Positions 61,365 to 64,000 of a stretch of 64,000 nt of DNA are shown here, in pieces; position 1 is the first letter of the stretch, and every line of letters begins with the position of its first letter. The notes under the pieces were generated by a model. That model was given only the letters and a program-made list of their open reading frames with translations, did no database searches and was not told the DNA's origin. The position numbers and the translations under genes are program-made. Source of the DNA: Paenibacillus bovis (GTDB taxonomy: Bacteria; Bacillota; Bacilli; Paenibacillales; Paenibacillaceae); assembly GCF_001421015.2 (NCBI RefSeq), contig NZ_CP021170.1, forward strand, positions 98,923-162,922, written 5' to 3'.

Positions 61365-62660
61365 TTATAGAAACATTAAGGTTAGGTATAAACCTAACAG
61401 CGTAATGAACAAGGTAGGGACTGTTAGAATCAATCCGGTTTTAAAATAAGTCCCCCACGGGATTTTGATGCCTTTCGTACTTAACACGTGAAGCCAAAGG
61501 AGCGTCGCCAACGATCCGATCGGCGTAATTTTAGGGCCAAGATCTGATCCGATCACATTCGCATATATCAAAGCTTCTTTAATCAAACCCGTTGTATGGG
61601 TAGCGTCGATCGCTAAAGCATCGATCAACACCGTAGGCATATTGTTCATGACGGAAGACAGAACAGCGGCCAGGAAGCCCATACCTAATGTAGCGGCAAA
61701 CAGTCCTTGATCAGCGATATTTTCAATTAAGATAGCCAACCAATGAGTTAAACCGGCATTTCGCAGACCGTAGATAACGACATACATACCGATCGAGAAG
61801 AAAACAACAGCCCACGGCGCGCTGCGAACGACTTTCGGAATGTGTACGGCTTGACTTCGAGCGCTCATCACCAAAAAGAGAATAGCTATGACGCCAGCTA
61901 CGATCGAAACCGGAATCGACAAGAACTCGCTGACAAGGTAGCCGATCAACAATAAGGCCAGCACGATCCAAGAGAGCTTGAACAGACGCGGATCGCGAAT
62001 GGCTGATTGAGGACTTTTCAGCTGGTTTTCGTTAAATGATCGGGGAATGCTTTTTCGATAGTAGAGGTACAAGATCAGCATACTAGCAGCCAAAGAGAAG
62101 AGGTTGGGTACGATCATGCGACTTGCATATTCGATAAAACCAATTCCGAAAAAGTCGGCCGAAACAATGTTAACCAAGTTGCTTACGACCAAAGGTAGCG
62201 AAGTGGTATCCGCAATAAATCCGCTGGCGATGATAAAAGGAAAGATTCGCTTTTCGTCGAGATTCAAAGCGCGTACCATCGCCAATACGATCGGCGTCAA
62301 AATGAGTGCAGCACCGTCATTGGCAAAAAAGGCGGCGACTAAGGCACCGAGTAAAATAATTAGGACAAAGAGGCGCACTCCGTTTCCTTTAGCCGAACGT
62401 GCCATATGTAAAGCTGCCCATTCGAAAAATCCGATTTCGTCCAAGATCAATGAAATAAGGATGATCGCGACGAACGCCAAGGTCGCATTCCATACAATCA
62501 AGGTGACGTCCCATACGTCTTGTAAGCTGACAACGCCAAGCAGCAGAGCAAGAACTGCACCGCTACAAGCGGACCAACCGATTGAGAGCTTCTTCGGCTG
62601 CCAAATGACGAAGATCAATGTCACAACAAAAATCAAAACGGCTAATATAGTGACAATCAA
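61365..62660 (-). CDS. arsB: ArsB arsenite efflux membrane protein, copy 2
   Basis: A 431-residue ArsB, same length as copy 1 and with the same landmarks ([30 protein letters not shown] and [15 protein letters not shown]). It starts 15 bp after arsR; unlike in copy 1 there is no intervening operator or hairpin. Confidence 0.9.
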   Translation of the reverse strand: MIVTILAVLIFVVTLIFVIWQPKKLSIGWSACSGAVLALLLGVVSLQDVWDVTLIVWNATLAFVAIILISLILDEIGFFEWAALHMARSAKGNGVRLFVLIILLGALVAAFFANDGAALILTPIVLAMVRALNLDEKRIFPFIIASGFIADTTSLPLVVSNLVNIVSADFFGIGFIEYASRMIVPNLFSLAASMLILYLYYRKSIPRSFNENQLKSPQSAIRDPRLFKLSWIVLALLLIGYLVSEFLSIPVSIVAGVIAILFLVMSARSQAVHIPKVVRSAPWAVVFFSIGMYVVIYGLRNAGLTHWLAILIENIADQGLFAATLGMGFLAAVLSSVMNNMPTVLIDALAIDATHTTGLIKEALIYANVIGSDLGPKITPIGSLATLLWLHVLSTKGIKIPWGTYFKTGLILTVPTLFITLLGLYLTLMFL

Positions 62661-62675
62661 AACTAATCTCCTCCG

Positions 62676-63020
62676 TTACTGACAAGAAATACGAAGCCCT
62701 TGTCTTTCTAATTCCTCCAGCTCATATCGTTGAGAAGGAATCAACGTAAGCAGTTCTCGAACCATCGGGTACTGTGAGCTTTCTATGTTGATCGAATAGA
62801 AAATCCATTTCCCTTTTCGGTTTTCTTTGACCAAACCGGCATCTTTAAGTTTTCGTAAATGTTGACTAATGGAAGGTTGGCTGGCTTTGAAAATATCAGC
62901 TAACTCGCAAACGCAACATTCTTGTTCTTCCAAAAGTCCTAGAATGCGAAGTCGTGTTTTATCGCCAAGTAACTTCATCGTCTGCGTAATTTGATCCAAA
63001 TCAAGGCTGTTCACCTTCAT
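62676..63020 (-). CDS. arsR: ArsR-family arsenite-responsive repressor, copy 2
   Basis: A 114-residue ArsR repressor with the metal-binding CCVC (C35, C36 and C38 in EQECCVCELADI) and recognition helix SQPSISQHLRKLK. It is first in an arsR-arsB-arsC operon that points away from the serine resolvase. AAGGAGG lies before the ATG and an ArsR-like operator at 63073-63090. Confidence 0.9.
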   Translation of the reverse strand: MKVNSLDLDQITQTMKLLGDKTRLRILGLLEEQECCVCELADIFKASQPSISQHLRKLKDAGLVKENRKGKWIFYSINIESSQYPMVRELLTLIPSQRYELEELERQGLRISCQ

Positions 63021-63072
63021 TTGTTATGACCTCCTTTTTGTATAATTAAGGACATTATATAATTGAATCATT

Positions 63073-63090
63073 ATATAAGCAATTGATTAT
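63073..63090. promoter_or_regulatory. ArsR-type operator before arsR copy 2
   Basis: ATATAAGCAATTGATTAT shares 14 of 18 bases with the operator at 43773. A 9-bp direct repeat ATTATATAA lies at 63054 and 63070. Confidence 0.5.
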
Positions 63091-63218
63091 ACATTTAATT
63101 TTAATTTTGGTTCGTGTAGTTATTCGACGAAGTGCGAATTCAAGAAAATCAATACTTGAAAAGATTTATGAAAGTGTATTTAAAAGCATGGGTTAGGGAA
63201 CACTGCTAAATAGGCTGT

Positions 63219-63287
63219 TTTTACGTTCGTAAAAGTGGTATAATTAGTTTATGAACGTTCACAAACTTTTTAGATATTTTACGAACG
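63219..63287 (+). promoter_or_regulatory. res-like site and promoter of the serine resolvase
   Basis: Three related sites within 70 bp: palindrome TTTTACGTTCGTAAAA (63219-63234), GTTTATGAACGTTCACAAAC (63247-63266) and a half-site TTTTACGAACGG (63277). All share ACG(T)TCG/GAACGT cores. A TATAAT lies at 63239 between sites one and two, so the resolvase should repress itself. Confidence 0.6.
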
Positions 63288-63300
63288 GAAGTGAGACATT

Positions 63301-63909
63301 TTGGAATTAGGATATGCAAGAGTGTCCGCCAAAGACCAATCCCCGGAGCGGCAGCTGCTGAAATTCAAACAGCTGGGGATTAATGATCGATTTATTTTTA
63401 TCGATAAAGTGAGCGGCAAAGATTTTAACCGACCTGCTTACATATCGATGCGGAACATGATCCGGGAAAACGATCTGATCTATCTGGATTCACTGGATCG
63501 ATTAGGACGCGACTATAACGGGATCATTCAGGAATGGAAATACATTACGAGGGATCTGCAAGCCGATATCGTCTGCCTGGATAACGCGGAATTGTTCGAC
63601 AGCCGAAAATTCCGGAGTATGGGCGATATCGGTAAGCTGCTGGAAGACCAGATGCTCAGTCTGCTGGCGTATGTCGCAGACGTTGAACGCAAAAAGAATC
63701 TGTCCCGGCAAAAAGAAGGGATCGCCGTTGCCAAAGCTTCCGGCGTAAAGTTCGGTCGTCCGGCTGTCGAAGTGGGAGCCGATTTTATCAAACAGTATGA
63801 GCGTTGGAAAAAGGAAGAGATAACGGCTACCGCTGCATATACTTTATTGGGAATATCCAAGACGACGTTTTATAAAAAAGTAAAAGAGTATGAAGGAATC
63901 AATGTGTAG
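63301..63909 (+). CDS. serine resolvase/invertase
   Basis: A 202-residue serine recombinase: GYARVSAKDQSPERQ with the catalytic Ser9, RLGRDYNGI, the long E-helix region, and a C-terminal HTH (ATAAYTLLGISKTTFYKKV). Its start is TTG 63301, after GGAAGTGAG. As in other Tn3-family elements, it resolves cointegrates at the res site directly upstream. The transposase is not in the window. Confidence 0.9.
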   Translation: MELGYARVSAKDQSPERQLLKFKQLGINDRFIFIDKVSGKDFNRPAYISMRNMIRENDLIYLDSLDRLGRDYNGIIQEWKYITRDLQADIVCLDNAELFDSRKFRSMGDIGKLLEDQMLSLLAYVADVERKKNLSRQKEGIAVAKASGVKFGRPAVEVGADFIKQYERWKKEEITATAAYTLLGISKTTFYKKVKEYEGINV

Positions 63910-63956
63910 AATAACAGAGTGGCCGCTTCAGGGTGAAGCAGAAAGGAAAATGTACA

Positions 63957-64000
63957 GTGAACGATTCAGAACGGAAGCTTGTCCGGATTTTGTATAATCA
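63957..64000 (+). CDS. start of a further gene, cut by the window end
   Basis: GTG 63957 follows GAAAGGAAAA and opens a frame (NDSERKLVRILYN) running to the edge. Too short to identify; by position it may belong to the transposon of the preceding resolvase. Confidence 0.4.
   Translation, partial: MNDSERKLVRILYN

Noticed and set aside
62104..62682. 192-codon plus-strand frame opposite arsB copy 2
   Set aside because: Mirror of conserved arsB codons, Lys/Ala/Thr-rich low-complexity product without a ribosome site.

Overview
The window looks like part of a large plasmid, or a plasmid-like integrated element, from a Gram-positive spore-former of the Paenibacillaceae type (Paenibacillus, Saccharibacillus or a close relative). 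Support: Gram-positive Shine-Dalgarno sites, frequent TTG and GTG starts, a secreted stalk-domain protein, a very large SLH surface protein, a DnaI-type helicase loader, a RepL-like initiator, and heavy-metal cargo on a Tn3-family transposon. No rRNA, tRNA or CRISPR array was seen. The host assignment is inference.

Layout. 0-7.8 kb (AT-rich): a compact Tad/type IV-like pilus operon with two TadB/TadC platform proteins, three pilin or pseudopilin-like proteins and a CpaB-like SAF protein. It is followed by a small HTH gene behind palindromic sites, a stalk-domain secreted protein, a CARDB secreted protein and an A24 prepilin peptidase. 7.8-12.3 kb: a 1,492-residue FN3/SLH surface protein. 12.4-40.2 kb: the plasmid backbone, GC-richer and full of CTGCAG. 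It carries a C5 DNA methyltransferase with a second family-like protein in another frame, a deoxyribosyltransferase-GNAT fusion, a compact ABC1 kinase, Mrr-like nucleases, a RadC-like protein, NucA/excalibur, a tyrosine recombinase, DnaI and SRAP, with two long nested stem-loop regions. AT-rich single genes interrupt it at 21.7, 27.0, 31.1 and 35.4 kb; one has a HEPN motif and one is DUF2971. 40.3-41.8 kb: the RepL-like replication gene with its AT-rich upstream region and a YolD-like gene broken at its 5' end.

41.8-63.0 kb is a metal and metalloid resistance island. Two diverged copies of the same six-gene arsenic set (marR-arsM-arsN1 and arsR-arsB-arsC) flank it. The modules are divergent in copy 1 and convergent in copy 2. 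Between them lie a Tn3-family transposon with a tyrosine recombinase and cadC-cadA-methyltransferase cargo, a BASS/ACR3-type arsenite exporter between two further Tn ends, an NlpC/P60 hydrolase, and a probable copper module (Cys-rich four-helix protein, two-component system, DUF1541 lipoprotein). A broken Mur-ligase remnant follows. 63.0-64.0 kb holds a serine resolvase with its res-like site and the start of another gene, probably from a second transposon.

Working together: arsR-arsB-arsC reduce arsenate and export arsenite, arsM methylates arsenite, and the ArsN1-type acetyltransferase likely detoxifies an organoarsenical. Each module has its own recurrent operator: a TTG-N7-CAA site before both marR and both arsM genes, and an ATATAAG-type site at the arsR-arsB module. 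The strongest unexplained signals are the two-frame methyltransferase gene, the shared MarR operator code, and the nested stem-loop regions at 24.55-24.76 and 32.3-32.6 kb.
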